Of a stretch of 64,000 nt of DNA, positions 9,530-18,037 are shown one piece after another. The position numbers were made by a program, and so were the translations under genes. Numbering within the stretch: position 1 is the stretch's first letter; the number at the start of each line of letters is the position of its first letter. Source of the DNA: Acetoanaerobium noterae (GTDB lineage: Bacteria; Bacillota; Clostridia; Peptostreptococcales; Filifactoraceae). The DNA lies in contig NZ_FUYN01000001.1 of the NCBI RefSeq assembly GCF_900168025.1, positions 248,001-312,000 of the forward strand, given 5' to 3'. The notes under the pieces were generated by a model. That model worked only from the letters and a program-made list of their open reading frames with translations, searched no databases and had not been told where the DNA came from.

Positions 9530-9556
9530 ACCCCGACCAAAAGGCCGGGGTTTTTT
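9530..9556 (+). terminator. Plus-strand-oriented intrinsic terminator upstream of uppS
   Basis: Hairpin CCCCGACC / GGCCGGGG (seven pairs plus one A-C mismatch, AAAA loop, an A-T closing pair), followed on the plus strand by six T residues. On the minus strand the hairpin is followed by TAACTTCATATT, which is not a U-tract. The element therefore faces against all neighbouring genes and could stop antisense transcription coming through uppS. The T-tract overlaps the stop codon of the 67-residue gene. Confidence 0.6.
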
Positions 9557-9758
9557 ATATAGCAGTTTTAAAATAGGATAAAACCACCTGTATTTCACCA
9601 TTATCGTAATTTGCTTTTACTGCATACTCTTCAGTTAAGATGTTTGAATCTTTATGACCTTTTGTGTGTGAAAAATTAACAACTAGATTATTTTCTTTTG
9701 CATAATCCAGTATATATAATTTTGATTTACCAATAAGTTTATGACAAATATTGTCCAT
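9555..9758 (-). CDS. Small hypothetical protein coupled to frr
   Basis: A 67-residue protein of unknown function. Its ATG overlaps the frr stop codon (TAATG), and AGGAGG-like GGAGGTTT precedes it, so translation is probably coupled to frr. The sequence has a mixed helical N-terminus, then HTKGHKDSNILTEEYAVKAN and a hydrophobic strand-rich tail VVLSYFKTAI. There is no signal peptide, membrane segment or cysteine pair beyond a single Cys. The proper Shine-Dalgarno and tight overlap argue for a real gene. I do not recognise a family. Confidence 0.6.
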   Translation of the reverse strand: MDNICHKLIGKSKLYILDYAKENNLVVNFSHTKGHKDSNILTEEYAVKANYDNGEIQVVLSYFKTAI

Positions 9759-10315
9759 TAAACCTCCATTATATCCTTCTCTTTTTTTGCCAGCATATCA
9801 TCTATCATCTTGATATGAGAATCAGTAAGCTTTTGAACTTCATCCTGAGCCTTTTTTGAATCATCTTCAGTTAGCTCAGAAGTTTTTTCCATTTTTTTAA
9901 TTGCTTCGTTTGCTTCACGTCTTTCATTTCTGATTGCAACTTTAGCTTGTTCTCCAGTTTTAGCTACTAGCTTTATAAGATCTTTTCTTCTTTCTTCAGT
10001 AAGCTGTGGTATGTTAATTCTAATTGAGTTACCATCATTTGTCGGATTGAAGCCTAAATCTGAACTAAGAATAGCTTTTTCAATACTTCCCATAGCACTT
10101 TTATCCCATGGTTGAATAAGTATAGTTCTAGGTTCAGGTGATGATACTCCAGCCATTTGCTTAAGTGGAGTCATAGTTCCATAGTAATCAACCATCACAC
10201 GATCTAACATATTAGGATTTGCTCTTCCTGCTCTAATAGTGAGTAGCTCATCTTTTAAAACAGCAATCGTTTTTTCCATTTTTTCTTCAATTTTCTTGTG
10301 GATATCGAGTTTCAT
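9758..10315 (-). CDS. frr: Ribosome recycling factor
   Basis: With EF-G, it splits the post-termination ribosome. The 185-residue length is standard. Diagnostic stretches are LLTIRAGRANPNMLDRV near the N-terminus, a PWD loop (LIQPWDKSAMGSIEKAI), IRINIPQLTEERRKDL, and a long C-terminal helix rich in Lys and Glu. The ATG follows AAAGGGGG. It begins 2 nt after pyrH, the almost universal pyrH-frr pair, and its stop overlaps the start of a small downstream gene. Confidence 0.97.
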   Translation of the reverse strand: MKLDIHKKIEEKMEKTIAVLKDELLTIRAGRANPNMLDRVMVDYYGTMTPLKQMAGVSSPEPRTILIQPWDKSAMGSIEKAILSSDLGFNPTNDGNSIRINIPQLTEERRKDLIKLVAKTGEQAKVAIRNERREANEAIKKMEKTSELTEDDSKKAQDEVQKLTDSHIKMIDDMLAKKEKDIMEV

Positions 10316-10317
10316 AC

Positions 10318-11091
<774 letters not shown>

Positions 11092-11099
11092 TTATAATA

Positions 11100-12014
11100 T
11101 TAGTTACCTAATTGCTTAGCAACTTCTTCTGCAAAATTTTCTGATTTCTTTTCAAGGCCTTCTCCAACCTCGAATCTTTCAACTGCTACTACTTTTATTT
11201 CAACGCCTAAAGCTTTTGCAGTATCTGCAACAACGTCTTTAACCGCTTTATCAGAATCCTTTACAAATGTTTGCTCAAGTAGACAAACTTCTTTAAGTTG
11301 CTTTTGTAATCTTCCTTCAACCATTTTTTCAACTATGTTCTGTGGTTTTCCTTCATTAAGAGCTTGCTGAATAAGGATTTCTCTTTCGTGGTTGATGTAA
11401 TCTTGGTCTACATCATCACGAGAAATATATTTTGGATTCATAGCTGCAACTTGCATTGCTATGTCTTTTCCTAGTTCATCTAATTTCTCAGAATCGCTAG
11501 CAGCTTCTAGTTTAACTAATACTGCTATTTTACCAGCTCCGTGAACATAACCTGAAATTCTTCCAGCTTCTATTGATAGCGCTGAGAATCTTCTTACGTT
11601 CATATTCTCACCGATTTTAGCAATTTTAGATGTAAGCTCAGCTTCAACTGTAACTCCAGCAGAGTATTCAGATGCAAGAAGTGCTTCTAAATCTTTAGGC
11701 TCTTTTTCCATTGCAACCTTAGTAACGTTAGCTACAAAAGTTTGGAACTCTTCGTTTTTAGCAACGAAATCTGTTTCTGAATTTACTTCAGTCATTGCAG
11801 CTTTCTTTCCATCTTCAGATATCATCATTCCAACTAATCCTTCTGCTGCAATACGATCTGATTTTTTAGCCGCTTGAGAAAGTCCTTTTTCTCTTAGGAT
11901 ATCTATAGCTCTGTCCATGTTACCTTCTGCTTCAGTTAATGCCTTCTTGCAATCCATCATTCCAGCACCAGTTTTTTCTCTTAACTCTTTAACCATACCT
12001 GCTGTAATAGCCAT
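11100..12014 (-). CDS. tsf: Translation elongation factor Ts
   Basis: Guanine-nucleotide exchange factor for EF-Tu. The 304-residue chain has the N-terminal UBA-like domain with the signature LREKTGAGMMDCKKAL, then EGLVGMMI and the core motif NSETDFVAKNEEF (TDFVAKN contacts EF-Tu). A C-terminal subdomain contains EVCLLEQTFVKD. The ATG is preceded by AGGAGGAG. It sits 55 nt after rpsB, with a hairpin between the two, in the universal rpsB-tsf arrangement. Confidence 0.98.
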   Translation of the reverse strand: MAITAGMVKELREKTGAGMMDCKKALTEAEGNMDRAIDILREKGLSQAAKKSDRIAAEGLVGMMISEDGKKAAMTEVNSETDFVAKNEEFQTFVANVTKVAMEKEPKDLEALLASEYSAGVTVEAELTSKIAKIGENMNVRRFSALSIEAGRISGYVHGAGKIAVLVKLEAASDSEKLDELGKDIAMQVAAMNPKYISRDDVDQDYINHEREILIQQALNEGKPQNIVEKMVEGRLQKQLKEVCLLEQTFVKDSDKAVKDVVADTAKALGVEIKVVAVERFEVGEGLEKKSENFAEEVAKQLGN

Positions 12015-12039
12015 AATATCTCCTCCTGTACATTAGTAA

Positions 12040-12061
12040 GGGTAAGGGCTTGCCCTTACCC
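12040..12061 (-). repeat. Hairpin between rpsB and tsf
   Basis: Perfect inverted repeat GGGTAAGGGC / GCCCTTACCC (10 bp, 2-nt TT spacer) in the 55-nt gap. It lacks a U-tract on the minus strand (TTACTAATG follows), so it looks more like an mRNA-processing, stability or partial-attenuation element than a full terminator. Confidence 0.7.
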
Positions 12062-12069
12062 AATTTATA

Positions 12070-12816
12070 TTATTCAGCTTCTACTACTTCTGCTTCTACA
12101 GCAGCTTCTTCAGTAGATGTAGTTTCTTCAATTTGTCCTTGCTTTGCTTCGATAATAGCTTGTGAAATAGTAGACGCAATAAGTTTTACTGCTCTGATTG
12201 CATCGTCATTTCCTGGGATAGGGAAGTCAATTTCATCTGGATCACAGTTTGTATCTACGATACCAACAACTGGGATTCCTAATTTATGAGCTTCTTTAAC
12301 AGCTATTCTTTCTTTTCTAGGGTCAACTATGAAAATAGCTCCTGGAACTTCTGGCATATCTTTAATACCGTTAAGGTATTTTTCTAGCTTTTCTTTTTCG
12401 TTCATAAGCTGGATTACTTCTTTTTTAGGAAGAACATCGAAAGTTCCATCTTCTTGCATTCTTTCAAGTTCTCTTAATCTATCTATTCTCTTTTTGATAG
12501 TTTGGTAGTTTGTTAGCATTCCACCTAACCATCTTTCATTTACATAGTACATTCCTGATCTTTCTGCTTCTTCTTTGATAGAATCTTGAGCTTGCTTTTT
12601 AGTTCCTACGAAAAGAATTGGCTTTCCAGTTTCAGCAACTTCTCTGATGAAGCTATAAGCTTCTTCAATTTTCTTTACTGTTTTTTGTAAATCAATGATG
12701 TATATTCCATTTCTTTCTGTGAATATAAATCTTGACATTTTAGGGTTCCATCTTCTAGTCTGGTGACCGAAATGAACTCCTGCTTCTAACAACTGCTTCA
12801 TACTTACTACTGACAT
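12070..12816 (-). CDS. rpsB: Small-subunit ribosomal protein uS2
   Basis: Ribosomal protein S2, binding late to the 30S subunit at the head-body junction. It has 248 residues including an acidic Glu/Ala-rich tail ([14 protein letters not shown]). Typical motifs are [47 protein letters not shown], and [19 protein letters not shown]. The ATG has AAGGAGGAAA upstream. A consensus promoter and a leader of about 100 nt precede it; S2 commonly represses its own mRNA in bacteria. The flagellar cluster lies immediately upstream, as in B. subtilis. Confidence 0.98.
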   Translation of the reverse strand: MSVVSMKQLLEAGVHFGHQTRRWNPKMSRFIFTERNGIYIIDLQKTVKKIEEAYSFIREVAETGKPILFVGTKKQAQDSIKEEAERSGMYYVNERWLGGMLTNYQTIKKRIDRLRELERMQEDGTFDVLPKKEVIQLMNEKEKLEKYLNGIKDMPEVPGAIFIVDPRKERIAVKEAHKLGIPVVGIVDTNCDPDEIDFPIPGNDDAIRAVKLIASTISQAIIEAKQGQIEETTSTEEAAVEAEVVEAE

Positions 12817-12918
12817 TTAATTTCCTCCTTGGTTTTTACCTCCGTCCCTTTCATCTTTTCAAGAAGCCTTTCGGCACCGCCTCAAAAATTAAGGAACGTG
12901 TGTGATTTAATTCCTCTA
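12817..12918 (-). promoter_or_regulatory. rpsB leader, candidate S2 autoregulatory RNA
   Basis: About 100 nt between the promoter and the rpsB ATG. On the minus strand it contains GCCGAAAGGC, a three-pair stem with a GNRA-type loop, flanked by purine-rich GGGACGGAGG and by a GGAA/TTCC repeat. Untranslated leaders before rpsB are known sites of S2 feedback control in other bacteria. That this one works so is inferred from position and potential structure only. Confidence 0.4.
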
Positions 12919-12920
12919 AT

Positions 12921-12949
12921 ATAATATAGGAAAGTTGAAACAAAATCAA
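12921..12949 (-). promoter_or_regulatory. Sigma-A promoter of rpsB-tsf
   Basis: On the minus strand TTGATT (12944-12949), a 17-bp spacer, and TATTAT (12921-12926). It lies in the gap between the last gene of the flagellar cluster and rpsB, giving rpsB-tsf its own transcription start. No strong terminator separates it from the flagellar genes upstream. Confidence 0.72.
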
Positions 12950-12991
12950 GAATAATTTATATATGTATAATAAAATTATGACCTTTTATGT

Positions 12992-13582
12992 TTAATTCGA
13001 CAGCACGTCTACAATTTCTCTAAGTGAACTATTTACTTTAAAGCTTTTAGTTCCCGGTTTAATTTTTGTACTCCTATCAATCATATATTGAAATTTTTCA
13101 AAAGCATCTTCATCAACAATTACCTGTTCTTTAGCTAAAACTTCTCTAATTCTAAGGCTTTTTTCATCGTATAGTTTAAGTGCATTTGTGTGCTTTGGGA
13201 CTATTCCATAATCCACAAGATATTTCTCAGCTTCTAGCTTATCGTATTCTAATATCTCCAAAATAAGCATTATATCATTCTTATGTGGATAAATGTTCCC
13301 CTCTACAAGCTTACCGGCAATCTCTTCATGTGAATCGTTTTGATTTATAACTATTTCAGCTTCAGCTGGCTCATTAGCTTCTTTGTCATCTGTTTCTTCT
13401 GCTTTTACATCTAATTGAGCTTGAAGATTGCTTTTTTCTTCCAAAAGACTTTCATAGCTTTTTTTTAAATCCAGTAACGCTTTTTCATTAGTATTTGTAT
13501 CAAAGATAAGAACATTTAAAAAAGCCATTATAATAATTCCCATAGCAACCCCAAGTAAATATGTAGCTATTTTCTTTTCCAT
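12992..13582 (-). CDS. Membrane-anchored protein with YceG/MltG-like N-terminal pattern
   Basis: A 196-residue protein, last of the flagellar cluster. It has one N-terminal membrane segment (about 7-27), a coiled-coil stretch, an acidic linker, and a C-terminal part with DSHEEIAGKLVEGNIY. It ends with IKPGTKSFKVNSSLREIVDV. Those two stretches resemble the paired LysM-like elements that precede the catalytic domain of MltG/YceG transglycosylases, but the catalytic domain is absent. It is therefore unlikely to be a glycan-cutting enzyme. It could be a wall-binding or structural factor. The start lies in the end of the preceding gene, whose AGAGGAAA supplies a distant Shine-Dalgarno. Confidence 0.62.
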   Translation of the reverse strand: MEKKIATYLLGVAMGIIIMAFLNVLIFDTNTNEKALLDLKKSYESLLEEKSNLQAQLDVKAEETDDKEANEPAEAEIVINQNDSHEEIAGKLVEGNIYPHKNDIMLILEILEYDKLEAEKYLVDYGIVPKHTNALKLYDEKSLRIREVLAKEQVIVDEDAFEKFQYMIDRSTKIKPGTKSFKVNSSLREIVDVLSN

Positions 13583-13587
13583 AATGT

Positions 13588-13920
13588 TTATCTGTTTCCT
13601 CTCATCTTCATAATCAGGTCAATTTCTTTAACGCTTCTATTCATCGCCTTAGCCATATCAATATTGCTCATACCTTGTTTAGAGAACTTGCCTATTATGT
13701 CATCATCAGTTTGTAGCTTGGTTTCGATTGATTGAAGTTCAGCTTTAAGCTTATCAATTTCACTAATTATCTGATTAGTTGAGCGATGAATTAAAATTAG
13801 TTCTCCCTGAAGATTCTCTTCATTAGTCTTCGTGTCATCTTTTTTTGCAAACACCAAAAATGATATAATATTAAGTACAAAAGCTGCTCCTAATAAAATT
13901 AAAACTACACTTTGCGACAT
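13588..13920 (-). CDS. SwrB-like membrane-anchored protein (DUF6115 type)
   Basis: A 110-residue protein: an N-terminal membrane segment (about 4-25), a coiled-coil, and a C-terminal helix-turn-helix-like end SKQGMSNIDMAKAMNRSVKE followed by IDLIMKMRG. That layout, and the position after sigD and before rpsB, match SwrB of B. subtilis, which promotes assembly of the flagellar export gate and C-ring. Sequence similarity is modest and the protein is shorter than SwrB, so this is a positional and architectural call. The ATG follows AGGAGGAAAT. Confidence 0.62.
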   Translation of the reverse strand: MSQSVVLILLGAAFVLNIISFLVFAKKDDTKTNEENLQGELILIHRSTNQIISEIDKLKAELQSIETKLQTDDDIIGKFSKQGMSNIDMAKAMNRSVKEIDLIMKMRGNR

Positions 13921-13933
13921 ATTTCCTCCTAAT

Positions 13934-15346
13934 TTAATTCTTGTGAATTACTATATCTCCGTCTTGGACATAGAACTTTGATGCTCCCGTTTCATCTTTA
14001 ATATATCTGCTGTATCTACCTATCGTAATTTTTACTCCAGGATAAATTTTGTCTTTGACTTGCATCATTCCATATCTAATCTCGCTAAGCTGCTTTTCAA
14101 TTTTTTGAATCTCAGTCTCTACTATACTGATGTTTTGAACTGTCTTATTATAGTCTTCTAACATTTTTACAAAAGAAATTTTCTTTATGTTATCCATTAG
14201 ACCTCTTTGCAATAGCTGTTTACCTGTCTCAATAGTAGGCTGTAATTCTTTTAATTTCTTTTCATATGAATGAAGTTCATCTCTATATGCATCTAATTTA
14301 TTTTTCTGTGAAGGATCTAGTCCAATTTCAATAACAGTCTTTGTTCCCATATACGAGCCTATTACTTGAGCATTTATTTCATTTTTTACTCTAATCTCTC
14401 CACCAACAATTAGACCTTTTTTGCCTTTTACAACTAAATTTGAACCACAGCTAATATTACTGTGAACTACAAAATCTGTTATTATATCTCCTTCAGAAAA
14501 TACGCAAGCGTTTTCAATAAATCTACATATTGTACTTCCACTTACTTTTATAGATGATTTAGCATTTCCTTGAACTCCACCTTTAACTACTAAATCTCTA
14601 CCGACTATAATATTAGCAGCTTCAATTACTCCATTTACTTCAAGGCTCCCTACGCAGTTAACTTCAAATCCAGTCTTTATATCTCCATTAACTACTACAT
14701 CTCCACCAAAATTAATATTTCCAGTGCTAGTATCCACATTACCCTTTATAGTTAAAACATCATTTACTTGAAGCTTATCGCCTGCATATTCAAGTCTTCC
14801 ATCTTTTGTAGATATTAGACTAGTTTTGTCTTCAGATTCCTCTACATTTTTCCCATACTTAAAAACTGCTTCTTTTCCCGGAACTGCAGGAATTTCTTCA
14901 CCCTTTAAATTTTTCCCACCATGCCCCATGGTAGGTGGAATCTTTTTAGCTAAAATATCACCTTGGCTTACCTGAATGAACCACCCTAGTTCTTTGAAAT
15001 TGATGTTTCCCTTATCATCTTGATTAAGAGATATGGAATTCTTTATTCTATGAGTATACTGTATATAACCATCATCACCTTTTTGAGGCATATCAGCTTC
15101 AGCAACCATGACTGACTTTTGATAAATTCTAGAATCTATCATATCTCTAATAATGTTTGTTTGAACTCCATATACTATCTCTTTGTCTCTCAAGAAATTT
15201 TCAACTTCCTCAACAGTCAGATTTTTGTCAGGAATCTCATCAGTATCTAGAGATATTTCCAGATATGCTTTCATATAATCCTTTGTTACAACCAGTTTAA
15301 GGGTGTAGTCATCTATTATTTTATCAAAATTAATTCGCTGAAACAT
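13934..15346 (-). CDS. FapA (DUF342) family polymer-forming protein
   Basis: A 470-residue protein. An N-terminal domain (about 1-110) is followed by a long right-handed beta-helix-like region with repeated short Gly/Val-rich strands (VNDVLTIKGNVDTS, INFGGDVVVNGDI, IIVGRDLVVKGGVQG). A C-terminal coiled-coil (about 345-425) and a small beta end complete it. This matches the FapA/DUF342 family, often found near flagellar and chemotaxis genes in Clostridia; its role is not well defined. There is no signal peptide, so it is probably cytoplasmic. The ATG follows GGAGGCCGTGG; it starts 14 nt after sigD. Confidence 0.8.
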   Translation of the reverse strand: MFQRINFDKIIDDYTLKLVVTKDYMKAYLEISLDTDEIPDKNLTVEEVENFLRDKEIVYGVQTNIIRDMIDSRIYQKSVMVAEADMPQKGDDGYIQYTHRIKNSISLNQDDKGNINFKELGWFIQVSQGDILAKKIPPTMGHGGKNLKGEEIPAVPGKEAVFKYGKNVEESEDKTSLISTKDGRLEYAGDKLQVNDVLTIKGNVDTSTGNINFGGDVVVNGDIKTGFEVNCVGSLEVNGVIEAANIIVGRDLVVKGGVQGNAKSSIKVSGSTICRFIENACVFSEGDIITDFVVHSNISCGSNLVVKGKKGLIVGGEIRVKNEINAQVIGSYMGTKTVIEIGLDPSQKNKLDAYRDELHSYEKKLKELQPTIETGKQLLQRGLMDNIKKISFVKMLEDYNKTVQNISIVETEIQKIEKQLSEIRYGMMQVKDKIYPGVKITIGRYSRYIKDETGASKFYVQDGDIVIHKN

Positions 15347-15360
15347 TAACCACGGCCTCC

Positions 15361-16104
15361 TTAGTGCTGAAATTGTTTTCTCATTTTTGATATAGCTTTA
15401 CTGTGTATTTGAGAGACTCTGGATTCAGAAATATTTAATATTTCCCCTATTTCCTTGTAGGTCAATCCCTCATAGTAGTACAGGTTTATGATGAGCTGTT
15501 CTCTTTCATTTAGCTCACCAATCGTTCTTTGAAGTTCTTTAATCGTATCATTATAAACTGTTAAGTCCTCCGGGCTAGATTCAATACTTTCATCCTTTAG
15601 CTGTATTTTAAAAGATTCATTAAAATCGTCTTCTATAGACAAAATATTATAAACCGAAGTTTCATCTATTAATGTAAGAACTTCTTGTTCTGATTTGCCT
15701 AAATATTTTGCTATTTCTTGATATGATGCTTCTCTTCCAAGCTTAGATTCTAAAGCTTCATTTGCATCCTTTAAAATTTTTGATTTTTGTCTAATAGATC
15801 TAGGTATCCAGTCTAAATTTCTAATTTGATCAATTATGGATCCCCTTATTCTAATAGATGCATAGGTTTCAAACTTAATATTTTTGCTAGGATCATACTT
15901 ATCTATGGCATCTATTAACCCAATCACTCCATAACTCATTAAATCATCATATTCAATATTGCTTGCATAATAATTATAAAGCTTGCCTGCAATTATCTTC
16001 ACAAGATTAATATATTCCTCTATAATTACTTTTTTAATTTCCTTCTTTTTATCCAAGTTTTCTTCTTGAGAATACCTATCCCAAATATCAATTTGTCTAG
16101 CCAT
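15361..16104 (-). CDS. sigD: Flagellar/motility sigma factor SigD (FliA/WhiG family)
   Basis: Alternative sigma factor directing late flagellar, chemotaxis and autolysin promoters. It has 247 residues from the ATG at 16104, chosen because AAAGGGGG lies seven bases upstream; the in-frame TTG further up overlaps that site. Region 2 shows EYINLVKIIAGKLY, DLMSYGVIGLIDAIDKYDP and the DNA-melting stretch FETYASIRIRGSIIDQIRN. Region 4 carries the helix-turn-helix LTYKEIGEILNISESRVSQI. It follows cheD, as in the Bacillus fla/che operon. No anti-sigma FlgM gene is in the window. Confidence 0.93.
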   Translation of the reverse strand: MARQIDIWDRYSQEENLDKKKEIKKVIIEEYINLVKIIAGKLYNYYASNIEYDDLMSYGVIGLIDAIDKYDPSKNIKFETYASIRIRGSIIDQIRNLDWIPRSIRQKSKILKDANEALESKLGREASYQEIAKYLGKSEQEVLTLIDETSVYNILSIEDDFNESFKIQLKDESIESSPEDLTVYNDTIKELQRTIGELNEREQLIINLYYYEGLTYKEIGEILNISESRVSQIHSKAISKMRKQFQH

Positions 16105-16121
16105 CTTCAATCCCCCTTTTC

Positions 16122-16433
16122 TCAATTATCTGGGGTCCAGTCTTTAAATTCTTCATCTTCATCAAGTGAAGAGGCCTCCTTTAAAATCTGTTTGATTTCT
16201 TCTTCTGATTCAGTAGGTACAATTAAATCAATAATGTTTTCGTCAGTTTTTTTATTTTTCAACGTCTTAATTATTAGCCAAATTATCAATAATATTAAAT
16301 TAATTCCAACAGCTAAAAATAATAAGTTCTTTAAAAATGTAAATAGGCTCCAACGCTTGAGCATAGATATAAATAAAGTTGTCATAGACAATATATAGTT
16401 TAATAATATCAATATAGTAAAATATTTTCCCAT
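16122..16433 (-). CDS. Small membrane protein between cheD and sigD
   Basis: A 103-residue protein with two predicted membrane segments (about 5-25 and 36-57), then a charged tail rich in Glu and Asp (ESEEEIKQILKEASSLDEDE). No family recognised. The ATG follows AAAGGAG at good spacing, it is tightly packed between cheD and sigD, and its stop is 17 nt before the sigD start, so it is probably real and co-transcribed. The B. subtilis operon has no gene at this spot. A membrane-linked role in motility is a guess from context only. Confidence 0.65.
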   Translation of the reverse strand: MGKYFTILILLNYILSMTTLFISMLKRWSLFTFLKNLLFLAVGINLILLIIWLIIKTLKNKKTDENIIDLIVPTESEEEIKQILKEASSLDEDEEFKDWTPDN

Positions 16434-16468
16434 GACAGCTCCTTTGAAACCCTTTGATTTTATTAGTT

Positions 16469-16954
16469 CTATATAAAATGCTCTCCTTTACCAATACTTT
16501 TTATGTTTAGTTTTTGGTTATTGCAATCAAATTTGATAGTTCTACCGTGATTTCCTAAAACATCTTCTGCTATTATTGGTATATTTAAGGATTTAAGCTT
16601 TTCTTTTACAGCTATTACATTTCGTTTCCCTATATTTAAGCTTTCAGTATTAAGAGAAACGCTAAACATCTGAGCTCCTCCAGCTATTTTTGCTTTTAGA
16701 GAGGATTTTGATACCTTGAGCTTTATTAACTCTTCTAGCATCAAATCTATACAGGTGTCCGCAAACTTCATTTTATTAGAATTATTTTTAATTTCCAAGC
16801 TGGAAGGCAACATTATATGAGCCATTCCAGCTATTTTTTTTGAGGAATCATATATAACAACGCCAACACAAGATCCTAATCCTAATGTTATTAAAACCTC
16901 TTCTCCTGAAGCAACTTTGTAGTCTGCCATGCCTACTTTAATATTTTTATCCAT
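16469..16954 (-). CDS. cheD: Chemoreceptor glutamine deamidase CheD
   Basis: Deamidates glutamines on chemoreceptors and, in Bacillus-type systems, binds and stimulates the phosphatase CheC. The 161-residue length is typical. The catalytic Cys lies in TLGLGSCVGVVIYD and the His in AGMAHIMLPSS, with the conserved Thr at the start of the first stretch; AKIAGGAQMF and GNHGRTIKFD follow. Its ATG lies within the end of cheC (8-nt overlap), fitting the CheC-CheD partnership. Confidence 0.94.
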   Translation of the reverse strand: MDKNIKVGMADYKVASGEEVLITLGLGSCVGVVIYDSSKKIAGMAHIMLPSSLEIKNNSNKMKFADTCIDLMLEELIKLKVSKSSLKAKIAGGAQMFSVSLNTESLNIGKRNVIAVKEKLKSLNIPIIAEDVLGNHGRTIKFDCNNQKLNIKSIGKGEHFI

Positions 16955-17570
16955 TGCCTAGCACCCCTAAGCTTCTAAATAAGGTGTCAAACGATGTCAA
17001 ATCTGGCATGAAGAAGAAATAGCATTTAATTTTTTCATCATCTATTTCAAGCTTGTTTTCAATTAGAATAAGCTTATCACTTTCAAGCCCATATTCTACA
17101 GCTGGAACACTTAAAATTGAGCTCACCATATCTATATTTACTGCTGGAACAGAAATATTTATATTTAATGAAGTCAGCATAGAAATAGAAGTAACGTATC
17201 CACTGGACATTATGTTACCAAGCTCTTGAATTACAGATGATTCTATTTCATTATAAATATCACTTTCAGGCTTTTTCCCAAAAAGTATTCTAACAAGATT
17301 ATCTGAAGATGCTTTATCTAGTAAAGTTAGAATTGTTCCATTAATATCTCCATTGAAGTTAATATATACACCTACTGTTATTTCTTCTTCATCTTCAAAG
17401 AGCTCAACAACTTTTTCAGTCTCAATTACTTCAATGTTTGGAACTTCCATGTTTACAGATTTATTTATCATCTTCGAAAGAGAAGTAGCTGCATTTCCCG
17501 AACCTATATTTCCAATCTCCTTTAAAACATCTAAATACAAGCCGTTAATATTATCCATACTAAAATCCAT
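16947..17570 (-). CDS. cheC: CheY-P phosphatase CheC
   Basis: Dephosphorylates CheY-P and takes part in adaptation with CheD. The 207-residue protein holds two copies of the phosphatase motif: LKEIGNIGSGNAATSLSKM near the N-terminus and VIQELGNIMSSGYVTS near the middle, each with the essential Glu and Asn. That is the two-site CheC type rather than the single-site CheX. The ATG is preceded by AAGGAGAA. It lies between cheW and cheD. Confidence 0.93.
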   Translation of the reverse strand: MDFSMDNINGLYLDVLKEIGNIGSGNAATSLSKMINKSVNMEVPNIEVIETEKVVELFEDEEEITVGVYINFNGDINGTILTLLDKASSDNLVRILFGKKPESDIYNEIESSVIQELGNIMSSGYVTSISMLTSLNINISVPAVNIDMVSSILSVPAVEYGLESDKLILIENKLEIDDEKIKCYFFFMPDLTSFDTLFRSLGVLGNG

Positions 17571-17597
17571 AGCATTCTCCTTACTAAGATGTGCGCT

Positions 17598-18017
17598 TTA
17601 GTGTTCTATTATTTTATCTACATCTAATAATATTATCATTTGATTTTCAACTTTTCCTATTCCTTTTACGAATGTCTCTGAAAGGTTTTCTTCAAAGGTT
17701 CCATAGCTTATAGCAGAAGGAGGTATATCCTTAACTTCAGAAGCCGAGTCAACTATATATCCTATCATTAAATCCTGCTTTTTATTAACTATTATTCTCG
17801 TTTCTGAATCATAGTCTTTACTTGGAAGCCCTAGTCTATCTCTTAAATCAATAATCGGAACAATTTCACCTCTAAGGTTAATCACTCCTTTTATATAATT
17901 TTGAGTTTTTGGAACCCTAGTTATTTCCATAATTCTTTCTATTGTCTCTACATTCTCAATTTTAATGCCATAGTATTCATCAGCTAATCTAAAAATAACG
18001 AATTGATTGTCATTCAT
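17598..18017 (-). CDS. cheW: Chemotaxis coupling protein CheW
   Basis: Scaffold linking chemoreceptors to the kinase CheA at the membrane. The 139-residue protein is a single CheW domain: FVIFRLADEYYGIKIENVE, the ITRVPKTQNYIKGVINLRGE region that contacts receptors and CheA, and PIIDLRDRLGLP. AAGGAGGTG precedes the ATG. It follows cheA by 20 nt in the conserved cheB-cheA-cheW-cheC-cheD order. Confidence 0.96.
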   Translation of the reverse strand: MNDNQFVIFRLADEYYGIKIENVETIERIMEITRVPKTQNYIKGVINLRGEIVPIIDLRDRLGLPSKDYDSETRIIVNKKQDLMIGYIVDSASEVKDIPPSAISYGTFEENLSETFVKGIGKVENQMIILLDVDKIIEH

Positions 18018-18037
18018 AAAATGTTCACCTCCTTAAA

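Noticed and set aside
16105-16125. Earlier TTG start for sigD
   Set aside because: It would include the AAAGGGGG ribosome-binding site of the downstream ATG as coding sequence; the ATG at 16104 is better.
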